DNA of 60,000 nucleotides from Bolinopsis microptera (GCF_026151205.1 NC_087072.1:13122169-13182168); one strand, 5' to 3'; shown: positions 34,027-46,296, numbered from the stretch's first letter. Translations and numbers: made by a program. Notes: generated by a model not told the origin, from the sequence alone.

Positions 34027-37000
34027 TCAAACTACAAATAAAACAAAACGATATTTACAGCCTTGATGGATGCCAACACAAGGATGCCAATTGGTCAATC
34101 TGTCATTTCCCTTGATCAAGTTTTCAAAATTTGAATCATTGTATACTCCAAACCAAATATATCCCCAACACCAAGTTTCTCTACTAGGTATACAAGTTGG
34201 TTTACCGCACCAAGTGATAGGTAATATACCCCATTTACCATCTTTCCATCTCTCCAAAGCAAAATGCAATTTAGGTACTTCATTCAGCACTTCCTTGGAT
34301 GAAGCAGCCCATCTCATAGAAGAGGAGTCAGGATTGCTACCTTTCATGGCAGTAATCGAGAGGATGTAACTAATATTAACAAAGTCAGGATTATCAATCC
34401 AGAACTTAAGGTCGCTATCTTTTTTGAAAATCTCCTTGACGAACTCCTCTGCCGAACTATACTCTCTACTGGAAGCATGAAATGTGTTACCTCTTCTTGT
34501 AACAAGTCTCTTGCAGTTCTTCAGAAGGTTTAAAAACTTAGCACATTTACGATTATTGGTAACAAATAGTCTATCGACATATTCGTAATCAACACTTTTC
34601 CATCCATTCCGTTCTTTGATTCCAACCAATTTTTCTAAAGTTGATTCGTTAACAGTATCGTCATCGCATTGCCGTAGTCTTAACCAAATACCATCAATAA
34701 GTTTGTACAGATTATTAACCATTTGGCTGGTACTCAATATCTCAATTATATATCCCAAAGTGTACCTAGGACCTACATAAGGACTGAACGAAGCCAAGGC
34801 AACTGTTGAGAAAGGTCCCAGATGTGTTGCCTGAGGTTTCATTTTGTTGGCTGAGGCCGAGGAAAAGTCGCTATTCCCCGGTAAAACCGAGGCCGAGGAC
34901 TCGGTCGATCCTTGATGATTTAGAGTAATATTTTGTTCGAGTTTCCCCAAAAGAAGTTTGTAATCCTCTTTTTTAATATTATCAACACTTTCCAGCACAG
35001 AGAAGAGCTTCCTGTGAATTTCAGGTTTCTTTTTATAACAGAAGCTCAAATTCAAATTCTTGAAAAGGAGTCGGCTATTCTCATCTAGGTTCACCGTATC
35101 TTTCTTCTTTAAATGAGCAATCAGTATCTCAACCAGAACATGGACATCTGTCTTTACAATATCTATACAAGCATCAATCTGTATTGAAGTGGAAGTAGAT
35201 AAATCAGACAGGTACTGGTTTATGAAGTTATCTCGTATTATAACTGAGATAATGTTCATTTTCTTTACCACCAAGTTCAGGAAATCTTTTTTCTTCAGAG
35301 CAGATAGCAGGTACACAGCCTCCTCTACAGCAAACAACATATCAGGGTAGCTACTCTCACTGTCTAGTTTATCCAGATAGGATACAAAATACTTCTCACA
35401 TCTGGCAACAAGCCAGCTCACATTGAACACAACACTCATTTTGTTCACATCTCTGAAGTTGCCCAGGTTCAAAGCCTCCACTTCTCCCGTGTAGGAAGCC
35501 TCAATAAAACAGTCCACTGCCTCCCTGCTAAAGTCCTCAGCTTCAAGTGACGTCAGGTGAAGGTCTGTGGTCAGGTCATCAATAACAGGGCTGTTCAGGG
35601 ACATTATGATAGAGTTAGCTTTGATCTGCAGTCCTTGTTGGAGATTGAAGGTGAGGGGGGGGGGGTCAACCTCATTTTACCTCATTTTACCTCATCCCAA
35701 TTTTGCCTTTTTTGGCTGGCCTCATGAGGTAAAATGAGGTAAATTTCGGCAAAAATTTTTAACAGGTAAAATTCTCTAAATCGTCAATTTAGTCACGAAG
35801 GAGTATGGAAGGAGTTCTAAATGTGTGCTCCTCTAATATAAACAGTAGGAAATGGTTAACTTTAGTCGAGGTCTCAGGTCTCTACAACGTCAGAAAGTTC
35901 CTGCAGGAATTTGCGCATTGCGCTTGAAGCGCAAGATTCACAGCGCCAAAAGCGAAGGTCGTAGAGACATGAGACCTTGACTAAAGTTAACCATTTCATA
36001 CCATTGCTATAAGAGTACGCCACTTTCAGAGTCCTAAACACACTCCCATATCTCTTAATCGTCAATTGTATGAATTTTACCTGTTAAAATATATCATCTT
36101 TTACTAATATCAATTTATTTTAACACTGTTAGTTTTAAAAATGAAAATAATACTTCACACCAAACTAACACACAATATGAGAATATAAAGAGGAAGGTTT
36201 TCTTGGAGACCTGGACCATCAAAATAGTGTACATTGCTGCTGTCATTGTCAAGACTCCAGAATAAGAGGGTCTAGTTGTGGGATTACCTATGCTGGATAA
36301 CAGATATATGATAAGTGGTAACATCCTACAAAAGAATGTTAGCTTACTAAGGAATTTTCCTCTTACCGAATTATACAAGAAGTTAACTAAGTTCCTCCTA
36401 GTCCAAAGCATTATATTGTTTCAGAGGGAATGAGTGATTTAAAAAGATGAGGCCAAAGAGTTATTAGTTGTGTCACTAAGTTGTTAAGAAGGCATTTGTA
36501 CTCTGTAATTTCTAAGCTAATTTTTTTCGATATTTATAGCTATTTACTGATCTTGTTTTGACGTATCAGCAAGAGATCACTGGACCTCGTTAGTTGTTAG
36601 TCATGTTATGCTGATCCAGTTAGTGACAAGCTATGAAGTAATCATTCAACCTCATTTAATACTGATCCTATCAATGACGAGCTATGAAGTAATCAGTGGA
36701 TCTCGTCAATGCTCATCCTGTCCGGACTGTCAGTGACGAGTTATGAAGAAATAAATGAAGACCTCATTAATTCCTTGTTCCAAGAAGATATTCCTCTGGT
36801 AACAACCCCTTCTGGCCTGCTTCTGAACATAATATGAAGATTCGAAAACCTAGTCTACCTAAATTTGAACTTGCTGACTGCATTGGAAAATGGAGAACAA
36901 TCGAGAAATGATAATCAGTGCGAGGATATACTGATAGGTAATCAAAGTTGAATTCGGAATCCAAGGAAAACCTTCCTTTTTTATATTATCATATTGTGCG

Positions 37001-38285
37001 TTAGTTTGGTGTGAAGTAATATGTTCTTTTTTAAAACTAACAGTGTTTTAAACTAAATTGATATCAGTTAAAGATGATATATTTTAACAGGTAAAATTCA
37101 TATAATTGACGATTAAGAGCTGTAGGAGTGTGTTCAGGACTCTGAAAGTGGCGTACTCTTATAGCAATGGTATGAAATGGTTAACTTTAGTCAAGGTCTC
37201 ATGTCTCTACGACCTTCGCTTTTGGCGCTGTGAATCTTGCGCTTCAACTTTCTGACATTGTAGAGACCTGAGACCTCGACTAAAGTTAACCATTTCCTAC
37301 TGTTTATATTAGAGGAGCACACATTTAGAACTCCTTCCAAACTCCTTCGTGACTAAATTGACGATTTAGATAATTTTACCTGTTAAAAATTGGTGAAAAA
37401 TATGGGCGTGGCCCAAGTCAGTATTATACGAAACCGTAGACACAAAAATTGTTGGGTTGTTCCTGATCCTATAAAGCAACTAATTAGAGGTGATATCTAA
37501 TTATTTGAACGAAAAGTGGTTTTGTGAACCGCCCTTTATTCTACAGCGAATCATGAACATTGAACATGTACATAAGAACTTAGAATTGTATGAAGTATGA
37601 GTTTATATGAGTAATTTGTTATGAAATGACCTTTCACTATGAATTTTCGACTAAATTCATGTAGAAATCCAATCCAATTCCATGCACAACTGTTGTTTAC
37701 ATTTGGTCTAGTTAGACACAATTTGTTTCAGAGTGACTCGATAATCGCAATATCAAACTAAGATATTATTTAAATGGTCCATGTCATGCAATGCGGAAAT
37801 ATCCCCATAAATTGGCAACTGCCAAAGTGACAGTAAAGTTATTGCTAATTCCTTTACAAAACTTAGCAAGTGCTATCAACAATTTCCTAATGGATCATGG
37901 AAATTGAAATGTTCAATTTTCTTTTCATAAATAATAATTATAATGCGAAGTTTTATTTACCCCAAGTTTGGAGAGTAAGTAGGTTAAACTGGGAATGCCC
38001 CTTCCACATCACCCCTAATAAACCATTAAATATCATGGGAGACCATGCACAGCCTCGAATTATAGTATAATGACTTCGAATAAACCTTTTTTGTCTCTAA
38101 AAAAAGGCTTAGAAAACTAGATTTATTTACCTCATTTTACCTCATTTTACCTCATCCCAATTTTGCCTTTTTTGGCTGGCCTCATGAGGTAAAATGAGGT
38201 TGACCCCCCCCGTGAGGTTACCGTGACTTGGTGCTCCAATGTGGTGTCTGCCAAAATCTGCTGGTACACAAACTTTGGGGGCCAT
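34027..38285 (-). pseudogene. BTB-domain gene, tandem copy D, split by a 2.55-kb insertion
   Basis: The first 25 codons (38285-38212, MAPKVCVPADFGRHHIG... to NLT) are separated from the rest (35656-34027, starting LTFNLQQGLQ) by element 2. Removing the element and one 6-bp GTGAGG copy restores the same reading as copies A-C. The remaining 3' part has no stops and ends CKYRFVLFVV, so insertion is recent. An internal ATG at 35604 could start a 525-residue protein without the first BTB strand. Linker type is like copy B (QGSTESSASVLP), with the exonised miniature element partly degraded. Splicing out of the element is not supported: there is no GT-AG at its borders. Confidence 0.88.
35657..38211. 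mobile_element. G/C-capped element 2 with 10-bp repeat ends, inside BTB-D exon
   Basis: Left end G9 then TCAACCTCATTTTACCTCAT; right end the inverse (TAAAATGAGGTTGA) then C8. Target duplication GTGAGG (35651-35656, 38212-38217); copies A-C show the empty site. Each end carries the same 80-bp module in direct orientation: three 10-bp units (ACCTCATTTT), spacer CCCAATTTTGCCTTTTTTGG..., then inverted units. The interior has 330-bp inverted arms (about 35755-36095 and 37057-37395), each with its own internal palindrome around GGTTAACTTTAGTC. Between them lies about 1 kb with no recognised gene; a 98-codon hydrophobic ORF (36115-36411, minus) is probably chance. Confidence 0.88.
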
Positions 38286-39348
38286 TGCTGAGCAGTTTAA
38301 ACATTAGATAACTTATAACCCGTCTAACTTTTAATACAATTTAAAACATCAAATCCTGAACTTATTTATTTTAGGCTGGCTTATTTGATTGAATTAAGGT
38401 GACATTTGACCTTTCTTGAATATTAAAACCTAGATGAATTTGGTCAGCGAATTTGATGTTTTACTGTTTCAGAGCATAATATTATAAGAATTATAAGATA
38501 CCTAAGATTCTGAATGATGTCATCTTATCATTGAAAAGGCAAGGTTAAAAGAAATGTCCACAATGTACAGGAGATAATTATATTGTACAATGTACATGAC
38601 TATGAGTGGGCTGACATCTGAGTCTATACATGTGAAATGAAATTTGTTTGGTTAAGCTATAAAAGGCTTAAATGTTTACATACACCATTTGTATTTCACA
38701 TTAAATCTGTACGTGATAGATTTTGGAGGAAACCGAAAGAATACAATTTTTCACTGGAACAGGAAATATTCAAAATCTAATTTCGTGTTTCACGCTGTAT
38801 TTTACATTGTAGGAGGTTCTGGACCAGGGTTCAGGTTTCAAATAGAAAATATAATAAAGGTGAACACTGTACAGCATGCAATTCCAAGAGATAACCTGAA
38901 CTTGGATTACAGTTCTAGGCTTACAACGAGTAAAAAGAACTGTGAAATGAACTGTCAGATTTGTAATATAAGAGTTGGAAATATAAATGGAGAACAGTTC
39001 TTAGTTCAGTGCATTACACGCATGCTTGGTTACTGGTTACTAGGTTACTAGCTGGTTACTAGGTTACACGCATGAACTCATACATTTATTTTGTGCAATG
39101 AGTAATCAATCCAATAAAACAAACTACACTATTTTGGGAATTGTTTAATCATCAACGAAATTTATAAATAGCTCTACATATTGAATAAATTATAAAATCT
39201 TTTGTCATAAAATGTAAAAAAGGATTACAAATTCACGTTCCAGCGCGATTAGTTAAATTATTAACTAACAATTAAATCATACCTTAGTGGTATCTAGTTC
39301 CTTCTTATAGTCACCAGATCAATTAACTAAGAATAACCCTCATAACGA
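38286..39348. other. Upstream flank of BTB-D and spacer to aladin
   Basis: The first 230 bp are the BTB-unit upstream segment. The rest is AT-rich. An ORF at 38689-39051 (plus, 120 codons) has no recognisable domain, signal or splice context and I do not call it a gene. Confidence 0.5.
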
Positions 39349-39734
39349 AACAGGTAAATCTAGGCGTACCATATGGGAGTAGTCACTTCAAACAGGTAAA
39401 TCTAGGCGTACCATATGGGAGTAGTCACTTCAAACAGGTAAATCTAGGCGTACCAGATGGGAGTAGTCACTTCAAACAGGTAAATCTAGGCGTACCAGAT
39501 GGGAGTAGTCACTTCAAACAGGTAAATCTAGGTGTACCATATGGGAGTTGTCACTTCAAACATGTAAATCTAGGCGTACCAGAGGGGAGTAGTCACTTCA
39601 AACAGGTAAATCTAGGCGTACCAGATGGGAGTTGTCACTTCAAACAGGTAAATCTAGGCGTACCAGATGGGAGTAGTCACTTCAAACAGGTAAATCTAGG
39701 TGTACCAGATGGGAGTAGTCACTTCAAACAGGTG
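39349..39734. repeat. 42-bp tandem repeat next to the aladin stop codon
   Basis: About nine near-identical units (ACAGGTAAATCTAGGCGTAC, then CATATGGGAGTAGTCACTTC AA) ending 16 bp before the aladin stop codon on the minus-strand 3' side. They would lie in the aladin 3' UTR. Confidence 0.95.
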
Positions 39735-39749
39735 AAGTCATGTCATTGC

Positions 39750-42700
39750 TCAAGAGGGCGTGGTCACGTCAGGAACAAATCTAACATCTCCATTTTCACA
39801 GCAAATACACAGTACCCCTCCCTGGAATGGCGAAGTGTTTAAATATATAAACCGTCTCTGAAACCAGACATTGAGCTGTCTTATCAATTGTGGATAGTTT
39901 AGATAAGAAGCCCTTATCCCGACTTTAGTGTGCTCTGCTATAATTAGATACAAATACGAGGTTTTTATCATCAACATCTAACAAACAAATATTGTAAATT
40001 ATTTTCTAACGTTAGATTTATCAGCTTTTACAATAAATGTTTAACTTAATTTCATCTTCCTAGCGGCTAACTGAATATTTATCAAATATTCATACTTTCA
40101 AAATCAAAATTAGCGGGCCAGCGGCTTGTTCTTTGGACTGATTCCAAAAAATTAATTTAATTACATGTGAATATATAATAAGGCACAATGAATACCTCGA
40201 CAAACAGACGTGATCCAGTCATGTTCTAGCTCGGTCAGGCAAGTTTATATATTATGTTTAGAAAGATAACCTTAAGATATCAGAGATTTCTTGGCACTAG
40301 CACGTTTCCGCTAGCTTACAACCAACCTGTTTGTTATTGCGTTGATAAAGTACACAGGTCGGATTAAGTGACTCTCCTATCACCTCGGACTCAAACACGG
40401 CCGTAGGTCGCAGAGTTATGCCGAATGTGAACACTTTAGATATCCCTGTAGTTTCGTCACGTGCGAGGAGGGCTAACTTTGTTCCTGTATCGTTCATACT
40501 CATATCTTCTGTTATCCAGTTCTCATCCTGGTAATAGATATCATGTTGCTTCAAAAGTCTTATTGAAATGCGGATAATGCTGTTTTAGGCGCTCTAAACT
40601 AACAATAATCTCCCCGCAATTTCTGGGATAAAACAGATGTACTACTGATGATGACGAGACAGGTGGCAGTATAAAAGCGCTATGCTAAATAGTATGTATG
40701 TACATTGTACATGGTCGCATATTATCTAACACTACCGTCTGGACCAATGCCAACATTTATAATGTTAAGAATTATCGACTTTAGAAAGTGTTTAAAATAA
40801 CATCTTGCTTGACTAAAATAGCAAAATGTAATACATAAAACATCCGTCTGTTTCAACCGTTCTTAAAGTATAAAACATCTCACCTCATTATGTGACAAAG
40901 TCTTGTTTAAGTCTATTAATATTTCAGTTTCAGAAGCGATCTTGCTGTAAACTTCTCTGGGGTTGAATATCTCCAAAGTAAGAACTAGACTGGATCCTGC
41001 CATGGAGAAGAAGAGATGAGATGCAGTGGGGGACCAAGCAGCACACGTTACCGGGGACTGGAGTCGTGTGTACGAATCTTTACCCTCTGTTATTCCTCTC
41101 AGGATATGGAACCTGGTGTTGATTTCATTATACTACTGGACATTGTAAGCTCAGTAAACAGCCCTGAGTTGAAAACTCTCAGCGAAGAATTTGATAGTCC
41201 AGCACCATGACCATTCCCATTCCACACACTTACATATTTCTCATGTTTCATATTCAGTTACTTTTCACTGGTTATACTAACCACTGGAATATGTATATGC
41301 GGGGGGTATGCAACGACCATTAATGACCATTAATGACCATTAATGACCATTAATGACCATTAATGACCATTAATGACAATGTCAGTTTTGTCAAAATTTC
41401 ATCTACTGACATTAATGGTCATGTTTTTTCCGGCACTTCTTAGAGCGAAAAGGACGGACGCCTGCATCACTTAGACCCTACCTAGTTAACTAACTACAAG
41501 TATATGTTATTATTTTACATTTACAATTAGAGATTCGAAAGAGAAAACTTAGAATAGAATCTTCCGTGGTTAGGCAGACCTTCCAGAATATCACTTGAGT
41601 GGATTCCAGAGTGAGTTAGGGATTACATTTATTAAGTTCGAATGTAATGAAGAACAAATTTTGCGGCCACGGGATTTAAACCAGATAACAGTTGGTGACT
41701 TATAGTTATCAATAATAATAATTCAAAGGGCAATTTAGGAGTATCAGATCGTATCAATAGTAAAATAACAATCAATAATAAAATAATAATAACACGGGTA
41801 TTAAAATTAAATACTTCGTTCCCGTTCTTATATCATATCAAGATTTATATTTTAGCCAAATCATTATGCTAGTCGATTATATAGTAATTACACAGTAGAT
41901 GAACTTATTCAACTTTAGCACTTCATGAAATACATCGTCATCAGTCTGAATCGGACAACAAAAAAGCTGATCTTTTTCTAGGATTAGATAGAACAATTCG
42001 TTTACAGTTCAATACTCTGCCTTTGGCAGTTTAAAGTTTTGACCCAAAATCGAGCACTGTCATCATGATAGGGACAAATTGATGCGGCAGGAATTCGTCT
42101 AGATCTGCAGTTGCCCTTTTTTGAAGCAGAGACACTCATTGATAAGATGGTACCGAGGCAACGAAGGGGACGTTTAGAATTTTTTGGAACGAAGGCCAAG
42201 GTAGCACTTAATGAGTCGCCCTTTCGAATTGTTCGACGTTGACAGGGCTTAGAAGAATTTTTGCAGCCCGGTTGGTATGGCACAGAACCCTCGAAACAGC
42301 CGCGCCGGTACCAAAAAATTTCGATCTCCGACTTTTATTTCCAAATATCGTCTTACGATGGCATAGAAGGTACTGTGAGGAGGTATTGAAAATCCAAATT
42401 ATCAAAAGCAATCAACACAAATAAAGGAAATCAATGCAATTCAAATCCACGCAAACTGCAAACAAGCATGTATACTTAGTCAACTGCAAACAAGCATTTA
42501 TACTAAGTCAACTGTAAACAAGCTTTTATACTAAGTCAACTGTAAACAAGCATTTATACTAAGTCAAATGCAAACAAGCAAACAGACAAGACAAGTTACC
42601 AACGTATAACAGAATGGTGCTTGGCACTCATTCCGAAACCGAGGTCCGAGCCTCTATTAAGCGAATATTAATTCGTTTTCTCAAACGAGACTCTGGCAAT

Positions 42701-43977
42701 CGATGTAGGGGGCTGTGAGAAACTTTATAGAAGTGATACAAAGTGATCATAATTGTAAATTTCTTGGACATGTTGCTTCCAAGATAGTTCAGAATTTCAA
42801 TTATTTAATGACCATTAATGACCATTAATGACCATTAATGACCATTAATGACCATTAATGACCATTAATGACCATTAATGACAATGTCAGTTTTGACAAA
42901 ATTCCATCTACTGACATTAATGGTCGTTGCATCCCCCCCCGTATATGCTTAACAACTATTTAAGAATCATTTAAAAATAGTATATCCCACCTTTGTCTCT
43001 CAGCCAGAAGAGAAAAGCAATACTCTGAAGACATAAGAACAAAACCAGGATGCGCAACAGATCTGATCCAAGAAGGGGAATCACCTGAGACGCAGTCTAA
43101 CAACAGTAAACTAGAAGTGGTGGTGACAAGACATTGTCTACCATCAGGGGTGTAGGAGAGAGAGGTGACAGGGTGACTGGTGCCATGCAGGGTGGTACGG
43201 GACGGCATGTTGGACCCTTTTTGGGATATCACCTGCAAATATAGGGACACACATGATACATAGTGCTATCAATGTTTGGTAAAATCAAATAATTACCAAT
43301 GCAACAATTTTTATTTCCTGAGTATTATTTAAGCTGTAGTTGATATTATAAAGTAAGAATAAGACCAATAAAACAGTACCTCCCACACAAAAACACCACT
43401 AGAACTTCCAACAGACAATGATTTTAGTGAGTTGGGTTGCCAAGCTAGACACGTTATACCCCTCTGATGCTGATGCCTCAGAACAATTGGTTTGGATGAG
43501 GTTAAGATGAAAACTTGGACCACTCCATCTGACATACCAAATGCTATCTGATCACTGGAGGATGGGTGCCATGCTGCACACACTATTGGACCTGGTTTCT
43601 CTATCCGTTCTGTCCTGAACAGTTATGGGAATTATTAGAGTATTGATAGCCTGTAAATTACTGACCGCTGGATCAATGTTAAAAATTGACTTGACGATTT
43701 ACAACTATCAATTCTCTTCATCCGAAAAGTTTCTGCATACTGCATAGTCATTCATTCTAGCTTCAGACGTCAGAGCTTAGTTTACAAAATTAAGGAATTC
43801 GGACCATGAGTACTTACTTGGTTCCAAAAATAGAAGGGTCTATAATTATTTGACGAACTCTGTTAACAATTGTCCCAAACCAATGAGCATCTTCGTCAGG
43901 CTTCACGAAATAATCTTCAGAAGAGTGAGATACCACATGACTCTTTAATGTCAATGCAGGATAGACTGACATACCCT
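39750..43977 (-). CDS. AAAS: Aladin (AAAS), nuclear-pore WD-repeat protein, C-terminal exons
   Basis: Exons about 43977-43818, 43614-43380, 43232-42991, 41112-40884, 40527-40327 (start could be 40548) and 39857-39750 join in phase to a TGA. WD-type blades are readable: VCAAWHPSSSDQIAFGMSDGVVQVF, GITCLAWQPNSLKSLSVGSSSGVFVWEV, HPVTSLSYTPDGRQCLVTTTSSLLLLD and TCAAWSPTASHLFFSMAGSSLVLTL. They are followed by MSMNDTGTKLALLARDE and the end blade FQGGVLCICCENGDVRFVP. This order and the closing 'GALLS-GW-TG-I--IP'-like blade are those of aladin, which is anchored at the nuclear pore by NDC1. The N-terminal exons (about 100-150 residues) are upstream of 43977 and were not found in the TE-rich DNA to 46 kb. 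Two large introns are enlarged by repeats, including element 3. Confidence 0.85.
41301..42940. mobile_element. G/C-capped element 3 with 10-bp repeat ends, in an aladin intron
   Basis: Left end G6 then TATGCAACGACCATTAATGA; right end inverse (CATTAATGGTCGTTGCAT) then C8. Target duplication GTATATGC, 8 bp (41293-41300, 42941-42948). Both ends carry, in direct orientation, six to seven 10-bp units (TAATGACCAT), the spacer TGACAATGTCAGTTTTG...CATCTACTGACA and an inverted unit. About 1.35 kb of interior includes a 28-bp tandem array (42450-42590) and a minus-strand ORF (42002-42283) of unknown nature. Confidence 0.87.
42450..42590. repeat. 28-30-bp tandem array inside element 3
   Basis: Four to five copies of CAAACAAGCATTTATACTAA followed by GTCAACTG, with small differences between units. 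Confidence 0.9.
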
Positions 43978-44415
43978 ATTAAATGTAAGTTATCACTATT
44001 TCATAACGGAATTCAAAAATAGATACATAAAGTAAATTGCATAAATCCCATATTAGGCTGAGAGTTAGTTTGTAACGTTATAGAATATAATGGAATAAAA
44101 TAGAACCAAAATGGAATGTTATGTCACTGGATTCGGATTAAAGCCATGGGTAGAGGTCTCACTAATGAATCAGGAGCAATGTGTACAACTACACTATATT
44201 TTTAACTTGGCGAAATTACCAGGCCAATGCTACCAAAATTATCTGATATCACAATAATATGTTCATTCATGTCCCAAAGCAAATATCCAGTAAAATAAAA
44301 ATTAAACAAGGAATTCATTTGAACAATATATACAAATAAATTCAGTGATATACCTAAAAGTAAACTTCTGTCAATAAGTTAATAATTTTTTTAATTAACA
44401 AAAAAGGAAAAAAAA

Positions 44416-44695
44416 GGGGGACCCCCAACCAGTGGCACGTCACCAAATCATCGTTTGAATGTGGGACAATTTTGAAAAACTTAACTGAGGTACTGGCAAA
44501 ACTGCGCGTTTTGCTCAAGAAACACACTTTTTTAGAGATTTTACCGGCATATATCCTCTAATATCACCTAATTTGTTCAATTTCAGGGAGGGGCGCCAAA
44601 AGGGGGAGGGGGCGCCAACAGGGGGCGCATTTACGGCGGGGGGGCGCCAACAAGCGCCCCCGAAACGGTGGGTTGGAAGTCCCCCTGGTATCATT
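44416..44695. mobile_element. Small GC-rich element with GGGGGAC ends
   Basis: Imperfect terminal inverted repeats GGGGGACCCCCAACC and GGTTGGAAGTCCCCC bound about 280 bp. The right half contains repeated GGCGCCAACA words with GC content far above the neighbourhood. No clear target duplication is visible. A miniature element is likely. Confidence 0.5.
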
Positions 44696-44975
44696 TCGTC
44701 CGCCAAATTGTACACAATATAAAATAGTACAGTAATAATAATAATAATTCTATATTACATAATTTAAAAATTATGGCCCCTTATTGTGGGCCATAATTTA
44801 CAGTAAAATGTTACTGTAATGTTACAGTAAAATACCTACAAAATTTACATAAACAAATCTAAGAGACCTCAAAGCTCGTCTTCTGAGGGATGAGGTTAAT
44901 AAATTAATACAAATTTGAATTTAAATTTAGTAAAATCTGAAAATCGTTCAGTTCTAAATTTAGTAAAATCTGAGG

Positions 44976-45661
44976 CTCTAAGCTATGTAGTAAAGAAGAC
45001 ATACAGCATCGTATAATCCTTGGAAATGTTGCATTCGAAAAATACAAGAAAGTTTGGATGCAAGGATCTAAGATTAATCTGAAGACCAAGATTAAGATAT
45101 ACGAAGCATACGTTACATCTGTTATGCTCTATAACTGCAATAGCTGGGCTACCCCTCAGAACCTATTTAACAAACTTGATGCATGTCATAGAAGACACCT
45201 GCGTCAAATATTGAAGATGACTTATCCCATTATTATCAGTAATAAAGCACTCTATGAACGCTGTGGTGTAACACTGTTGTCAGAGCGAGTGACATATGCT
45301 TGCTGGAAAATGCTTAGACATGTCCTTCGCAGTGACTGCTCATCACCAGCTCAGAGAGCTCTTCAATTTGCTGTTAATGCGTTATTTACCATGAAAGGAC
45401 GCGTTGGTCGACACCAAAGTAATATTTTAAAGTTTATTATAAATGATTTGAATAAAAGAAACCTACCATTACGTGATATTAATGATCTTTATGATCTTAG
45501 GGCTACTGCCTCTAACAGAATTTTGTGGAGAAAATTATTTACCTCATAATTAACCTTTATTTTTCAGAGAACTGTTATGTTTTTTTGGGCACTTATCAGT
45601 CTCTTAAGATGTTTCTTTACTATTTCGAGATTGTTTTAAAAGTTAGATAATAATAATAATA
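44976..45661 (+). pseudogene. LINE reverse transcriptase 3' fragment
   Basis: The frame from RIILGNVAFEKYKKVW to a stop at 45549 codes for the region after the reverse-transcriptase palm in LINE ORF2 proteins (KIKIYEAYVTSVMLYNCNSW, DACHRRHLRQILKM, CHR-like). A (AATA)n-type tail follows at 45645-45661. It is 5'-truncated and lacks the palm. Confidence 0.8.
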
Positions 45662-46201
45662 AAATCTGAGTAAAAACGCCTTGAAAAATGATTTACCTAA
45701 AAACTAAGCCAAATTATAACTCAATGTACTGGCTCTAAATTTGTATATAAATAAATTTTGACTGCATTACTACTTTTCAACTTGCTTTCTCCTCCTAGAG
45801 CAATAACTGTTGTTCTCAGCATGTCAAATCTTACTATTTTCCTGATAAAAGTCATCGCCTCACTATATCTTTGACCTGTACCATCCAAATATGTTTAAAA
45901 TGTGTTCTTGGTGATATTTTGCCCAAAAACGATTTAAACCAATTTCAATACCTGTTTAAACAAATTTCAATATACTTTGTCAATATAGACAATTTAGATT
46001 TGAACTTGGAGCCGCAAGGCCAAGAGTGATTTTCAAAATATTGAATTTTTGAAGGGTTATTTTTATATAGGGTCATTGTGACATTATGTGTATACTGTTT
46101 GAAACAATTTATATTATCTGTAATTTAATACCTGTTTACTGTTTACACAGAAACTGAGAAATTTGGGAATTACACTTTTTGAATTTTCAGCTCCAAACTG
46201 C

Positions 46202-46260
46202 CTAAAACATTAAAACGCATACTAATTAAACGCATACTAATTAAACGCATACTAATTAAA
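46202..46260. repeat. 15-bp tandem repeat
   Basis: Three to four copies of AAACGCATACTAATT immediately before the next LINE fragment. Confidence 0.9.
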
Positions 46261-46296
46261 TTAGACAGCTTTAAGACCTAGACCATAAATTGGCTA

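Noticed and set aside
36115-36964. Hydrophobic ORFs within element 2
   Set aside because: No similarity to a transposase or membrane family and no paired copy to test conservation.
38689-39051. 120-codon plus-strand ORF
   Set aside because: No domain, signal peptide or splice context; base composition like the surrounding AT-rich DNA.
42002-42411. Overlapping ORFs inside element 3 as a possible transposase
   Set aside because: No DDE/D-like spacing or zinc finger is visible; too short and no homolog recognised.
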